Shown: piece after piece, positions 1 to 6,176 of the stretch
Numbering within the stretch: position 1 is the stretch's first letter
Layout: each line of letters opens with the position of its first letter
Assembly (NCBI GenBank): GCA_022701925.1
Contig: JAKONM010000298.1
Location: 1-9,580 of the forward strand
Direction of reading: 5' to 3'
From: Microbacteriaceae bacterium
Lineage (GTDB): Bacteria; Actinomycetota; Actinomycetes; Actinomycetales; Microbacteriaceae
Length of the DNA stretch: 9,580 bases
Made by a program: the position numbers and the translations under genes
Notes under the pieces: generated by a model
Told to the model about the DNA's origin: nothing
Databases searched by the model: none
The model's input: the letters and a program-made list of their open reading frames with translations, nothing else

Positions 1-810
1 GGCGTGCTGGTCGCGCTGACGGTCGCGCTGCTGCCCCTGCTGCCGGTGCTGCAGGACTGGGCGGTGCTGCTGACGGTGTGGGCCGGCTGCGCCGGCGTCG
101 CCGTCATCGTCGGTGCGATCGCCCTGCAGCGCAGGCCGGCGGAGGTGCTGCCGCCCATCCGCCTGCGAGCCGTGTGGCGCCTCGGCCGCTGGGCGGGCGT
201 CGACAGCGTGCTGGGTACGGCGGCGTACCTGCTGCCCCTCTTCATCTCCTCCCTGGTGCTGGGCAACGCCCTGGCCGGTGTCTACCGCGTGCTACAGTCC
301 GCCAACGGACCGCTGAACATCCTCGACACGGCCATCGCCACCTCGTTCGGCCTCAGCGCGTACACCTTGACCTCCGCGGCAGACATCGAGGCCCTGCGCC
401 GGCGGGTCGGACGGCTCGCGCTGCTGATGGCGGGGATCGCGGCCGGCTACATGCTGCTCGCTCAGGCCGCGATCGTCCTGATCTCCGGGATCGAGAGCCC
501 CGACCTGATCCGCGTCGCCGTGATCGTGGTGGTCGCCGGCATGCTGGGCGCGCTCACCACGCCCTACAGCGCCGGAGCGCTGGCGCTGGGCAAGCAGCGC
601 ACCGGCGCGCTGATCCGCGCCGTCGTCGTCACCGTCTCGTTGGCGATCAGCTTCGGTGCCGCATTCGGACTGCCCCTGCCGTGGAACGATCCCATCGGCA
701 CCGTCGCCCTCTTCGCTCCGCTTGCCGCCGGCATCGGCTGGTGGTTCTCGTTCCGGTCCGCTGCCCGCCGCGCAATCGCCGCACCAGTCGTTGAGGAGAA
801 GACCGAGTGA
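1..810 (+). CDS. Polysaccharide flippase, Wzx/MOP superfamily (C-terminal part; 5' end outside window)
   Basis: The reading frame is open from the first base, so the true start lies upstream; about 269 residues are visible, against roughly 400-480 for a full flippase. Counting from the GTG at base 4, hydrophobic stretches suggest six or seven membrane segments, near residues 2-16, 20-41, 71-91, 138-161, 168-195, 205-222 and 232-250. The segment YRVLQSANGPLNIL (94-107) matches the pattern typical of bacterial Wzx-like exporters, in which a YR..Q...GP motif sits after a membrane helix. ALGKQRTGALIRA (194-206) resembles the usual cytoplasmic loop. Known role of the family: moving lipid-linked oligosaccharide across the cytoplasmic membrane. 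The stop overlaps the start of the next glycosyltransferase by 4 nt, so the two are probably translationally coupled. A general MATE-like or oligosaccharide exporter is the alternative; no substrate can be assigned. Confidence 0.82.
   Translation, partial: GVLVALTVALLPLLPVLQDWAVLLTVWAGCAGVAVIVGAIALQRRPAEVLPPIRLRAVWRLGRWAGVDSVLGTAAYLLPLFISSLVLGNALAGVYRVLQSANGPLNILDTAIATSFGLSAYTLTSAADIEALRRRVGRLALLMAGIAAGYMLLAQAAIVLISGIESPDLIRVAVIVVVAGMLGALTTPYSAGALALGKQRTGALIRAVVVTVSLAISFGAAFGLPLPWNDPIGTVALFAPLAAGIGWWFSFRSAARRAIAAPVVEEKTE
793..798 (+). promoter_or_regulatory. Ribosome binding site for the GT4 gene at 807
   Basis: GAGGAG lies 8 nt before the GTG at 807, inside the last codons of the flippase gene. 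This and the GTGA stop/start overlap fix the start of the downstream gene and indicate coupled translation. Confidence 0.7.
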
Positions 811-2024
811 GTCAGCCCGCCGTCACCGTCGCCGCCCCCTACCCGGAGGAGGGAGCGGTGCAGCTGGCGCGTGCCGCCGAGCAGGCGGGTCGGCTCGACC
901 GGCTGCTGATGCCCTCCCGGGCCGGCTCCCGAGCGCTCTCCAGAGCCGCTGAACTGTTGGGCCGGGGTGATGCGGCACGGCGGCTGAGGCGCGGCGCAGG
1001 CGATGTGCGGGCACTGCAGGAGGTCGCTCCGCTGTTCGAGCCCCTGCGGCTGGTCGCATCGCTGCCCGGCGTCGGCGGTCTGGCCCCTGACATCCACCGG
1101 CTGAAGGCCGGATTCGACCGCCGGGTCGCTCAGGTGCCCTTCGCGTCTCCCGCGATCGTCTGCATGCCCGAGGCGGCGCTGGCCACCTTCGATCGTCGGC
1201 CCGACGTGCTGCGAGTGTTCCACGAGGTCGACGGACACCCTCGAGCGCGCAATGAGGTGCTGACTGACACCTACGGCGCTCGGCGTGCGGCCTCGGAGGC
1301 GCACCCGCAGCAGATCGTCGACCGCATCGAGGCCGAGCTGGCGCTGGCGGACCTGATCCTCAGCCCCTCCAGCGCGGTCACCGCGCAGATGACGGCGCAG
1401 GGCGTGCCCGAGGCGAAGCTGCTCCAGGCCCACCTGGGTGTCGACCTCGCCGCGTTCGCCGCCGTCGAGGAGGCGCCGGCCGCGACTTCGGGGAACACCG
1501 AACCGGTGCTGCTCTACGTCGGGCAGATCAGTCTGCGCAAGGGCATCACCTTCCTGATCGACGCGGCCCGCGGCGCTCGCGTGCAGGTGCGGCTGCTCGG
1601 GCCCGTCGTCGACCGCTCGCTGCTGGAGGGCGCGCCGGAGAACGTGCGCTACCTCGGCACCGCCAGCCACGCGGGCGTCGCCGACGCCATGCGCCGGGCC
1701 GACGCGTTCGTCTTCCCGACCCTCGAGGACGCGTTCGGGCTCGTGGTCGTCGAGGCCGCTGCCAGCGGCCTGCCGGTCATCTCGACGGTCGGTGCCGGCG
1801 CCTCGGAGGTGCTGGGCGCCGAGGACGTGCTGCAGGTGCCGATCGCGGATTCGCGTGCCCTCGGCGAAGCAATGGCTGCGACCGAGCCGCTCGCCCGCGA
1901 CGAGCGTCGGGATCGCGCCGCTCGCATCCGGGCCGCCGCCGCCGGCGGCTCCATCCATGACTGGGCCGGCTGGTCCGCCGCCGTGCTGCGCGGCATCGAC
2001 GCCGCGCTCGCCGCCCGCCCCTGA
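807..2024 (+). CDS. GT4 family glycosyltransferase
   Basis: A 405-residue protein with the two-domain GT-B architecture expected of GT4 enzymes, probably a cytoplasmic enzyme adding a sugar from a nucleotide donor to a growing lipid-linked oligosaccharide. The acceptor-side N-terminal domain covers about residues 1-225. The donor-binding C-terminal domain begins near 232, with LLYVGQISLRKGITFL (235-250) carrying the usual Arg-Lys pair (R244, K245). The region DAFGLVVVEAAASGLPV (308-324) sits where the catalytic EX7E motif belongs, but the first position is Asp (D308) with a Glu just before it (E307); the second Glu is E316. The start is the GTG at 807, with a good ribosome binding site and a 4-nt overlap with the flippase. 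Segments 138-215 and 235-320 align by eye with the protein at 6173-7417, so the two look like relatives. Sugar specificity is unknown. Confidence 0.88.
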   Translation: MSQPAVTVAAPYPEEGAVQLARAAEQAGRLDRLLMPSRAGSRALSRAAELLGRGDAARRLRRGAGDVRALQEVAPLFEPLRLVASLPGVGGLAPDIHRLKAGFDRRVAQVPFASPAIVCMPEAALATFDRRPDVLRVFHEVDGHPRARNEVLTDTYGARRAASEAHPQQIVDRIEAELALADLILSPSSAVTAQMTAQGVPEAKLLQAHLGVDLAAFAAVEEAPAATSGNTEPVLLYVGQISLRKGITFLIDAARGARVQVRLLGPVVDRSLLEGAPENVRYLGTASHAGVADAMRRADAFVFPTLEDAFGLVVVEAAASGLPVISTVGAGASEVLGAEDVLQVPIADSRALGEAMAATEPLARDERRDRAARIRAAAAGGSIHDWAGWSAAVLRGIDAALAARP

Positions 2025-2051
2025 CCTCCTACCGCGGCCGGGGACAGGCGG

Positions 2052-3185
2052 TCAGCGTGTGCGGCGCGCCACCGCGGCGTCGACGGCGTCCGCGAAGACG
2101 TCGGCGAACGCCTCCGGGGTCGCGGCGAGGATCGGCGGGTCCTCGATCGGGCCCGTCCACGACGATCGTGCCGTCCGAAGGCCGGCGGCCAGGGCCTCGT
2201 CACCGGCCGACACCTCCACCACCGCGGGCATTCCCCGCACCGACGGGGCGACGCCGGCCGTGTCGGCCACGACAGCGCCCAGTCCGCAAGCCAGGGCCTC
2301 GTTGACGACCAGGCCCCACACCTCGCGGTGGGACGGCAGCACCAGCGTGTCGTGCCTCGCCAGCGCTGCGCCCAGGTCCTGGTAGGCCACCGCTCCGGCG
2401 AAGTCCACTCGGCCGCCGAGATCGAGCGCGGCGGCCAGGTGTCGCAGCCGCGCTCCCAGCTCACCCTCGCCGATGACCGTCAGACGATCCTCCGGGCCTG
2501 CCGCGGCTGCGAAGGCGCGCAGCAGCCCGTCGACGTTCTTCCGATCGATCAACTGGCCGACGTAGACGAATCGGTGCCCCGGCTCCTGTCGAGGCCCGGC
2601 CGCTCGAGCCGCGGCGGCGGCATCCGCGAAGCCCCGCACGTCCACCGCGTTGAACCCCACGTGCAGGCGTTCCTCTGCGACGCCGAAGGTGCGGACGAGC
2701 GCGGCCGCGGCCGGACCCGGCACCACGACCGCGTCCAGGTGCCGGAAGAACCAGCCGCGCGCGGCGGCGATCGGCCCGCTGCGGAAGCGGTTCGTCTCCT
2801 CGGTGGATTCGTAGAACCCCACCGCCGCGACGCCGCGCAGGTGCGCCGAGACGAGCGCCTGCCAGAACGCGGGCGACTCCCATCCGCCCAGCACGACCGC
2901 GTGCGCGCCCGGCAGCGGCAGGCCGCTGGCCGGGTGCAGCGCGTAGTAGGCCTCCTCACCCCGCACGACCCGCTGCGTGCGCAGCCGTGCCAGCCGGTAC
3001 GCGGACGCCACCGCGCCCGCCCAGTCGCCTCCCCGACGCCCGTCTCGACGCAGCCGGGCGTCGTCCTCCAGAAGAGCCACGACCAGGTCGTACCGCCGAC
3101 CCAGGGCTTCCCAGACGGGCCGCCGGTACGGCGATGCGACGTTGGCGAGCCAGAGCAGGCGAGTGCGCCCAGAGTGCCGATCCAC
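2052..3185 (-). CDS. GT4 family glycosyltransferase
   Basis: The protein has 377 residues if the GTG at 3185 is the start. That start begins just before the Rossmann-like first strand (RTRLLWLANVASPYRRPVWE, 7-26). The only earlier in-frame starts are GTGs at 3341 and 3353, which would add over 50 residues of non-homologous-looking sequence running into the neighbouring gene. The C-terminal donor domain begins near 206 (FVYVGQLIDRKNVDGLL, with R215 and K216). A standard EX7E motif is present: EVWGLVVNE, E288 to E296. FYESTEETNRFR (124-135) and VVVPGPAAAALVRTFGV (153-169) match a common GT4 subtype found in capsule and O-antigen loci. An oddity is Gly at 303, where most relatives have Pro after CGL. 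No Shine-Dalgarno lies at normal distance from 3185, so the message may be leaderless or the start weak. The gene converges on the 807-2024 gene with a 27-nt gap and diverges from the gene at 3374. Confidence 0.85.
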   Translation of the reverse strand: MDRHSGRTRLLWLANVASPYRRPVWEALGRRYDLVVALLEDDARLRRDGRRGGDWAGAVASAYRLARLRTQRVVRGEEAYYALHPASGLPLPGAHAVVLGGWESPAFWQALVSAHLRGVAAVGFYESTEETNRFRSGPIAAARGWFFRHLDAVVVPGPAAAALVRTFGVAEERLHVGFNAVDVRGFADAAAAARAAGPRQEPGHRFVYVGQLIDRKNVDGLLRAFAAAAGPEDRLTVIGEGELGARLRHLAAALDLGGRVDFAGAVAYQDLGAALARHDTLVLPSHREVWGLVVNEALACGLGAVVADTAGVAPSVRGMPAVVEVSAGDEALAAGLRTARSSWTGPIEDPPILAATPEAFADVFADAVDAAVARRTR

Positions 3186-3238
3186 TGCATGGATGATGCC
3201 GCAGTCACCCCCAGTTCGGGTGGGCGGCGCACCGCCCG

Positions 3239-3267
3239 TCGACTCTGCGGCGCATTCCGAATACCCT
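3239..3267 (+). promoter_or_regulatory. Candidate sigma-70-type promoter for the WcaI-like gene
   Basis: TCGACT (3239-3244), 17 nt, then TACCCT (3262-3267) fits a -35/-10 layout with the TAnnnT core, in the only AT-richer patch of the divergent gap. The -10 box overlaps a 9-bp dyad, ATTCCGAAT (3254-3262), that could be an operator. Transcription would start near 3274. Short motifs are easily found by chance, so this is tentative. Confidence 0.3.
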
Positions 3268-3274
3268 CTCAGCC

Positions 3275-3280
3275 AGGAGA
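3275..3280 (+). promoter_or_regulatory. Strong Shine-Dalgarno pointing to an alternative GTG start at 3287
   Basis: AGGAGA sits 6 nt before the GTG at 3287, which is in frame with the WcaI-like gene and would add 29 residues. A second, closer-set site, GAAGGA (3364-3369), precedes the ATG at 3374 by 4 nt. The two compete for the true start. Confidence 0.4.
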
Positions 3281-3373
3281 TCGACCGTGCCTCCGGCGCG
3301 AAGCGGTCCCGTCGCGCACACCCGAAACCGCGCGGCAGCACGTGAGGCGTCACCCAGCGCCGCGAAGGAACCG

Positions 3374-4732
3374 ATGCGACACACCTTGACCTCCCCGCTC
3401 CCCGGCCCCTCGGCGCAACCCGCTCGAGTGCTGCTGATCGGGCTCAACTACGCCCCCGAAGCCTCAGGGATAGCGCCCTACAGCGCCTCGATGACGCGCG
3501 GCCTCGCACAGCGCGGTCACGACGTGCGCGTGCTGACCACGAAACCGCACTACCCCGAGTGGGCGGTGCCCGAGGCCTATCGCGGCGGCGCGATGCACGA
3601 GCTGATCGACGGCGTGCAGGTGACGCGGCTGCCGCACTACGTGCCGAACCGGCCCACCGGAGTCCGGCGACTGATTTCCGAGATCTCGTTCGGCCTGCGG
3701 GCGCTGATCGCGCCGTGGGGCCGGCCCGATGTGGTCGTGTTCGTCTCGCCCGCCCTGTTCGCGACGGCCGTGGCAATGCTCCGCACCCGGTTCTCCCGCC
3801 GGATGCACTCCATCGTGTGGATCCAGGACCTCTACGGGCTGGGCATCGTGGAGACCGGCGAGCACGGTGCCGGCAGCGTCGTCGAGCGGGTGATCACCGG
3901 AACGGAGAAGTCGGTGCTCACCACCGTCGATGCGGTCACGGTCATCCACGACCGGTTCGCCGAGTCCGTCGTCGAGTTGGGGGTCGAGCGCGATCGCATC
4001 GCCGTCATCCGCAACTGGTCGCACCTCGGGCCCGAGGTTCCGGGCGATCGCGAGGAGGTGCGCCGCCGACTCGGGTGGGGCGCTGGCGAGGTCGTGGCAC
4101 TGCACACGGGCAACATGGGGCTCAAGCAGGACCTCGGCAACCTGATCTCGGCGGCGCGGCTGGCCGACCAGCAGGACGCGCAGGTGCGGTTCGTCGTCAT
4201 GGGCAACGGCAGCCAGCGGGACGCGCTGCAGCGGCAGGCGGAGCGTGACGGCGTGCAGCGCGTGCAGTTCGTGGACGCCGTGCCGGGCGAGCTCTACCTC
4301 GCTGCGCTCCGCGCCGCGGACGTGCTGCTGGTCAACGAGGCCGAGGGGCTGCGCGACATGGCGGTGCCGAGCAAGCTGACCTCATACTTCGCCGCCGGAC
4401 GACCCGTGGTCGCGGCCACCGACGAGCGCAGCATCACCGCGTCCGAGGTCCGCGCAGCCGGCGCGGGTGTGCAGGTGGCGCCCGGGCGGCCCGCGGACCT
4501 GCTCGCCGCGGTCGAGTCGATCGCCGCCGATCAGGATCGCAGCGCCGAGTACGGCGCGCACGGCGCGGCCTACCGCGCGCGGGTGCTCAGCGAGGAGGGA
4601 GCCCTCGACGCGTTCGAGGTGCTGCTCAACCGCCTGCGCCCTGCGTCCCGCGGCGGCTCCGCTTCGAACCACGGCTCGCACGGCCGCGGCGGTGGACGGC
4701 GTCAGCGGCGGTGGGCGACCGTCTCGTCGTAG
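3374..4732 (+). CDS. WcaI/WbuB-like GT4 glycosyltransferase
   Basis: A 452-residue protein from the ATG at 3374 (ribosome binding site GAAGGA, 4 nt away). The N-terminal signature VLLIGLNYAPEASGIAPYSA (19-38), followed by GHDVRVLTTKPHYPEW (48-63), is characteristic of the WcaI/WbuB group of GT4 enzymes; in E. coli, WcaI acts in colanic acid synthesis and WbuB transfers N-acetyl-L-fucosamine. VVWIQDLYGLG-type sequence at 148-157 and HTGNMGLKQDLGNL (244-257) belong to the same group, as does VPSKLTSYFAAGRPV (331-345), which in this group replaces the canonical EX7E region. Upstream codons 3287-3373 use mixed third bases, which favours 3374, although the GTG at 3287 has a better-spaced ribosome binding site. 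Residues 422-452 form a Gly/Ser/Arg-rich tail with seven arginines, beyond the expected domain end. The last 31 nt overlap the 3' end of the opposite-strand gene. The actual sugar transferred is not predictable. Confidence 0.88.
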   Translation: MRHTLTSPLPGPSAQPARVLLIGLNYAPEASGIAPYSASMTRGLAQRGHDVRVLTTKPHYPEWAVPEAYRGGAMHELIDGVQVTRLPHYVPNRPTGVRRLISEISFGLRALIAPWGRPDVVVFVSPALFATAVAMLRTRFSRRMHSIVWIQDLYGLGIVETGEHGAGSVVERVITGTEKSVLTTVDAVTVIHDRFAESVVELGVERDRIAVIRNWSHLGPEVPGDREEVRRRLGWGAGEVVALHTGNMGLKQDLGNLISAARLADQQDAQVRFVVMGNGSQRDALQRQAERDGVQRVQFVDAVPGELYLAALRAADVLLVNEAEGLRDMAVPSKLTSYFAAGRPVVAATDERSITASEVRAAGAGVQVAPGRPADLLAAVESIAADQDRSAEYGAHGAAYRARVLSEEGALDAFEVLLNRLRPASRGGSASNHGSHGRGGGRRQRRWATVSS

Positions 4733-5820
4733 TGCAGCTGCAGCGCGTCCACCACTCCCGAGATCGAGTACCGCTCCTGCACGAGCAGCGCGGCCCTGGC
4801 ACCGGCGGCGTCAGCGGCTCCCGGTTCGAGCGCAGCCACGACGGCCTCCGCCAGCGCCGGATGTGTGCCTCCGGGGCCGAAGGACCAGCCGGCACCGGCC
4901 GCGACGACAGCCGGGGCCAGCAGGGAGGTCGCGTGCAGCACGACCGGGCGTCCAGCCCCCATCGCCTCCACCACGGTCATGCCGAACGGCTCCTCCCGAG
5001 CGGGCAGCACGTATACGGTGGCTCCGGCCAGGAGCCTGCGGGCCTCGATCGGTGGCACGGCACCGACCACCGTGATGGCGGTGCGAGCGGCGGAGGCGTC
5101 GATCGCGGCCTGCACCGCGCGCCCGTCGCCCTCGTCGGGGCCGACCACCGAGAAGGTCGTGCCGGGGTGCGCTTCGGCCACGGCTGCAGCCGCCCGGACG
5201 AACTCCACCGCACCCTTCCTCGGATGCAGGCGGGCGAGGAACAGCACACCGCTCGGGCGAGGGGTCGCAGGGGGAGCGTCGACGCCGTTCGGCAGATCGA
5301 CCGCTCGCGTCGACCCGCCGGTCAGCCGGCGGACGACGTCGCGCTCCGCAGAGGTCAGCGTCAACGCGACGCCGGCTCCGCGGATCGCCCGTGCGGTGCC
5401 CGCGAGGTCGACCGCTCGTGCCAGGGGGCCGCTGGCCGCATCGATCATGCCGTGCGTCTGCACCACGTAGGGCACGCCCGCGCGGCGGGCGGCCAACGCT
5501 GCGCGCAGCGTCGTCAGGTCTCGCGCCAGATGCACGTGCACCACGTCGGCGCGTCGCAGCTCTTCCCGCAACGCGCGGCCGAGACCGGGCGCCAGCACCG
5601 AAGCCCAGCCCAGCGGCGGCAGGGGGTTGAACGCTCCCACCAGCCGAGCCGGCACGCCGTCGACCTCGTCGGGCAGAGTCGGCCAGCCCATGCCCGCGCC
5701 CAGCAGCAGCACCTCGTGGCCGCGCGAGCGCTGCTCCGCGGCCAGCCCCACCGCCACCCTGGTCGGCCCGCCGAAGCGGTTGTCGGGCGTGAACGCGCTC
5801 GCGACGTGCAAGATCCTCAT
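4702..5820 (-). CDS. GT4 family glycosyltransferase
   Basis: A 372-residue GT-B fold enzyme. The start is well fixed: the ATG at 5820 has AGGAGG 6 nt upstream and opens directly onto MRILHVASAFTPDNRFGGPT, where the Gly-Gly-Pro turn (17-19) is the usual GT4 N-terminal loop. VVHVHLARD (93-101) and VVQTHGMIDAASGPLAR (119-135) form the acceptor-side domain. The donor domain starts near 191 (VLFLARLHPRKGAVEF, with R201 and K202). A canonical EX7E motif is present, EPFGMTVVE, E277 to E285. It probably adds one sugar of the repeat unit at the cytoplasmic membrane face. It overlaps the 3' end of the WcaI-like gene by 31 nt tail to tail, and is divergent from the gene at 6173 across a 352-nt gap. Donor and acceptor are unknown. 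Confidence 0.9.
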   Translation of the reverse strand: MRILHVASAFTPDNRFGGPTRVAVGLAAEQRSRGHEVLLLGAGMGWPTLPDEVDGVPARLVGAFNPLPPLGWASVLAPGLGRALREELRRADVVHVHLARDLTTLRAALAARRAGVPYVVQTHGMIDAASGPLARAVDLAGTARAIRGAGVALTLTSAERDVVRRLTGGSTRAVDLPNGVDAPPATPRPSGVLFLARLHPRKGAVEFVRAAAAVAEAHPGTTFSVVGPDEGDGRAVQAAIDASAARTAITVVGAVPPIEARRLLAGATVYVLPAREEPFGMTVVEAMGAGRPVVLHATSLLAPAVVAAGAGWSFGPGGTHPALAEAVVAALEPGAADAAGARAALLVQERYSISGVVDALQLHYDETVAHRR

Positions 5821-5826
5821 CGGCGG

Positions 5827-5832
5827 CCTCCT
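5827..5832 (-). promoter_or_regulatory. Ribosome binding site for the GT4 gene starting at 5820
   Basis: On the minus strand AGGAGG lies 6 nt upstream of the ATG at 5820. A perfect Shine-Dalgarno at ideal spacing rules out the much longer in-frame extension that runs upstream to 6336. Confidence 0.75.
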
Positions 5833-5917
5833 GTGCGGCGTCGTCGCGCCACCCCACGATCCTCCCCGATCCGAGCGCGAGCCGACGGTCGGAGCCGTGG
5901 GCGGGCGATGTGGTGCC

Positions 5918-5946
5918 TGGAACTCGGCCGTCGTCGGCCCTACCGT
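5918..5946 (+). promoter_or_regulatory. Candidate promoter upstream of the short ORFs and the 6173 gene
   Basis: TGGAAC (5918-5923), 17 nt, then TACCGT (5941-5946) resembles the spacing and TAnnnT core of the candidate promoter at 3239-3267. The -35 matches the consensus at only three of six positions. GGAAC is also the sort of -35 box used by some ECF sigma factors, but no matching -10 is clear. Weak evidence. Confidence 0.22.
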
Positions 5947-6003
5947 GTGCGGTGGCCGGACGGACGGCGCAGGGTCCTGTGCGCGGAGGAACGAGGAGAC
6001 CTG

Positions 6004-6102
6004 ATGTCTGCACCGCCTCCGCGGCAGCCTCGATCCCGGCCCTGGCGCAGACCAGCAGCCGTTCGTCCATGCGCCGCGGCGACCGAGCCGCGGTCGCCGT
6101 GA
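6004..6102 (+). CDS. Possible short leader ORF, 32 residues, Pro/Arg-rich
   Basis: The ATG at 6004 has a textbook ribosome binding site (GAGGAG, 5 nt upstream), stronger than that of several full genes here. The peptide begins MSAPPPRQPRSRPW and contains nine Pro, seven Arg and one Cys in 32 residues. Its stop overlaps a GTG at 6099 (GTGA), which opens a second short frame that itself overlaps the glycosyltransferase start at 6173 (ATGA). It could be a translated leader, for example one in which the PPP at residues 4-6 slows ribosomes, or the start of a decayed gene. Against it: third-base G/C in this frame is only about 60%, unlike the real genes, and Pro/Arg/Ala richness is what random GC-rich DNA yields. 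No family is recognised. Confidence 0.25.
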   Translation: MSAPPPRQPRSRPWRRPAAVRPCAAATEPRSP

Positions 6103-6176
6103 CGATCCGCTCCGGCCGCGCCGTCTCGCAGGCGCTCGCCTCGACCTCGACCTCGTTCTTGGAGGACTGCTCATGA
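6006..6176 (+). other. Coding-like segment, possibly a frame-broken small gene coupled to the 6173 gene
   Basis: In the frame that ends with the TGA at 6174-6176, 52 of 56 codons from 6006 end in G or C (hand count), the periodicity of true genes here. The frame has a possible ATG at 6069 (35 residues, MRRGDRAAVAVTIRSG...) and GTG at 6099 (25 residues), neither with a good ribosome binding site; its stop overlaps the next ATG as ATGA. The strong ribosome binding site serves the ATG at 6004, one frame off: a single-base deletion after that ATG would explain this, giving a former product of about 57 residues. The antisense frame shares the same third positions and reads an equally plausible peptide (including ERIVTATAARSP and ARAGIEAAAEAVQ), so the strand is uncertain. 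No family is recognised. Confidence 0.28.
6161..6166 (+). promoter_or_regulatory. Ribosome binding site for the GT4 gene at 6173
   Basis: GGAGGA lies 6 nt before the ATG at 6173. It sits within the end of the short upstream frame, so the gene can be translated independently even if coupling is not used. Confidence 0.7.

Larger units (their letters stand above)
5821..6172. other. Divergent intergenic region (352 nt) with unassigned signals
   Basis: This is the longest stretch without a confident gene. It must hold the promoters of both flanking glycosyltransferase genes. It contains a candidate plus-strand promoter (5918-5946), a small GGCCG-TCGT-CGGCC hairpin between its boxes (5926-5939), two Shine-Dalgarno-like boxes, GGAGGA (5985-5990) and GAGGAG (5993-5998), and coupled short ORFs from 6004 to 6176. 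Third-base bias differs within the gap: about 65% G or C over 5910-6005 but about 93% over 6006-6173 in the same frame (hand count). I see no tRNA, repeat array or clear minus-strand promoter. Confidence 0.5.

Noticed and set aside
564..1958. 464-codon minus-strand ORF opposite the flippase end and first GT4 gene
   Set aside because: Low-complexity Gly/Arg/His/Gln-rich translation with no family motifs; it lies antisense to two clear genes and has no ribosome binding site. Long antisense frames are expected at this GC content.
2025..2051. Possible intrinsic terminator between the convergent stops
   Set aside because: Only 27 nt; the arms that could pair are short and need a bulge, and there is no T tract on either strand.
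2328..3389. 353-codon plus-strand ORF opposite the second GT4 gene
   Set aside because: Antisense to a gene with an intact EX7E motif and full GT4 layout; no ribosome binding site and no protein-like motif pattern.
4711..6102. 463-codon plus-strand ORF covering the minus-strand GT4 gene
   Set aside because: Shadow of the 4702-5820 gene: Arg/Gly/His/Gln-rich with no motifs. Only its last 32 codons, with their own ribosome binding site at 5993-5998, deserve attention and are listed separately.
6141..6155. Tandem TCGACC copies
   Set aside because: Only two and a half copies; a short simple run in GC-rich coding-like DNA with no sign of being a regulatory repeat.
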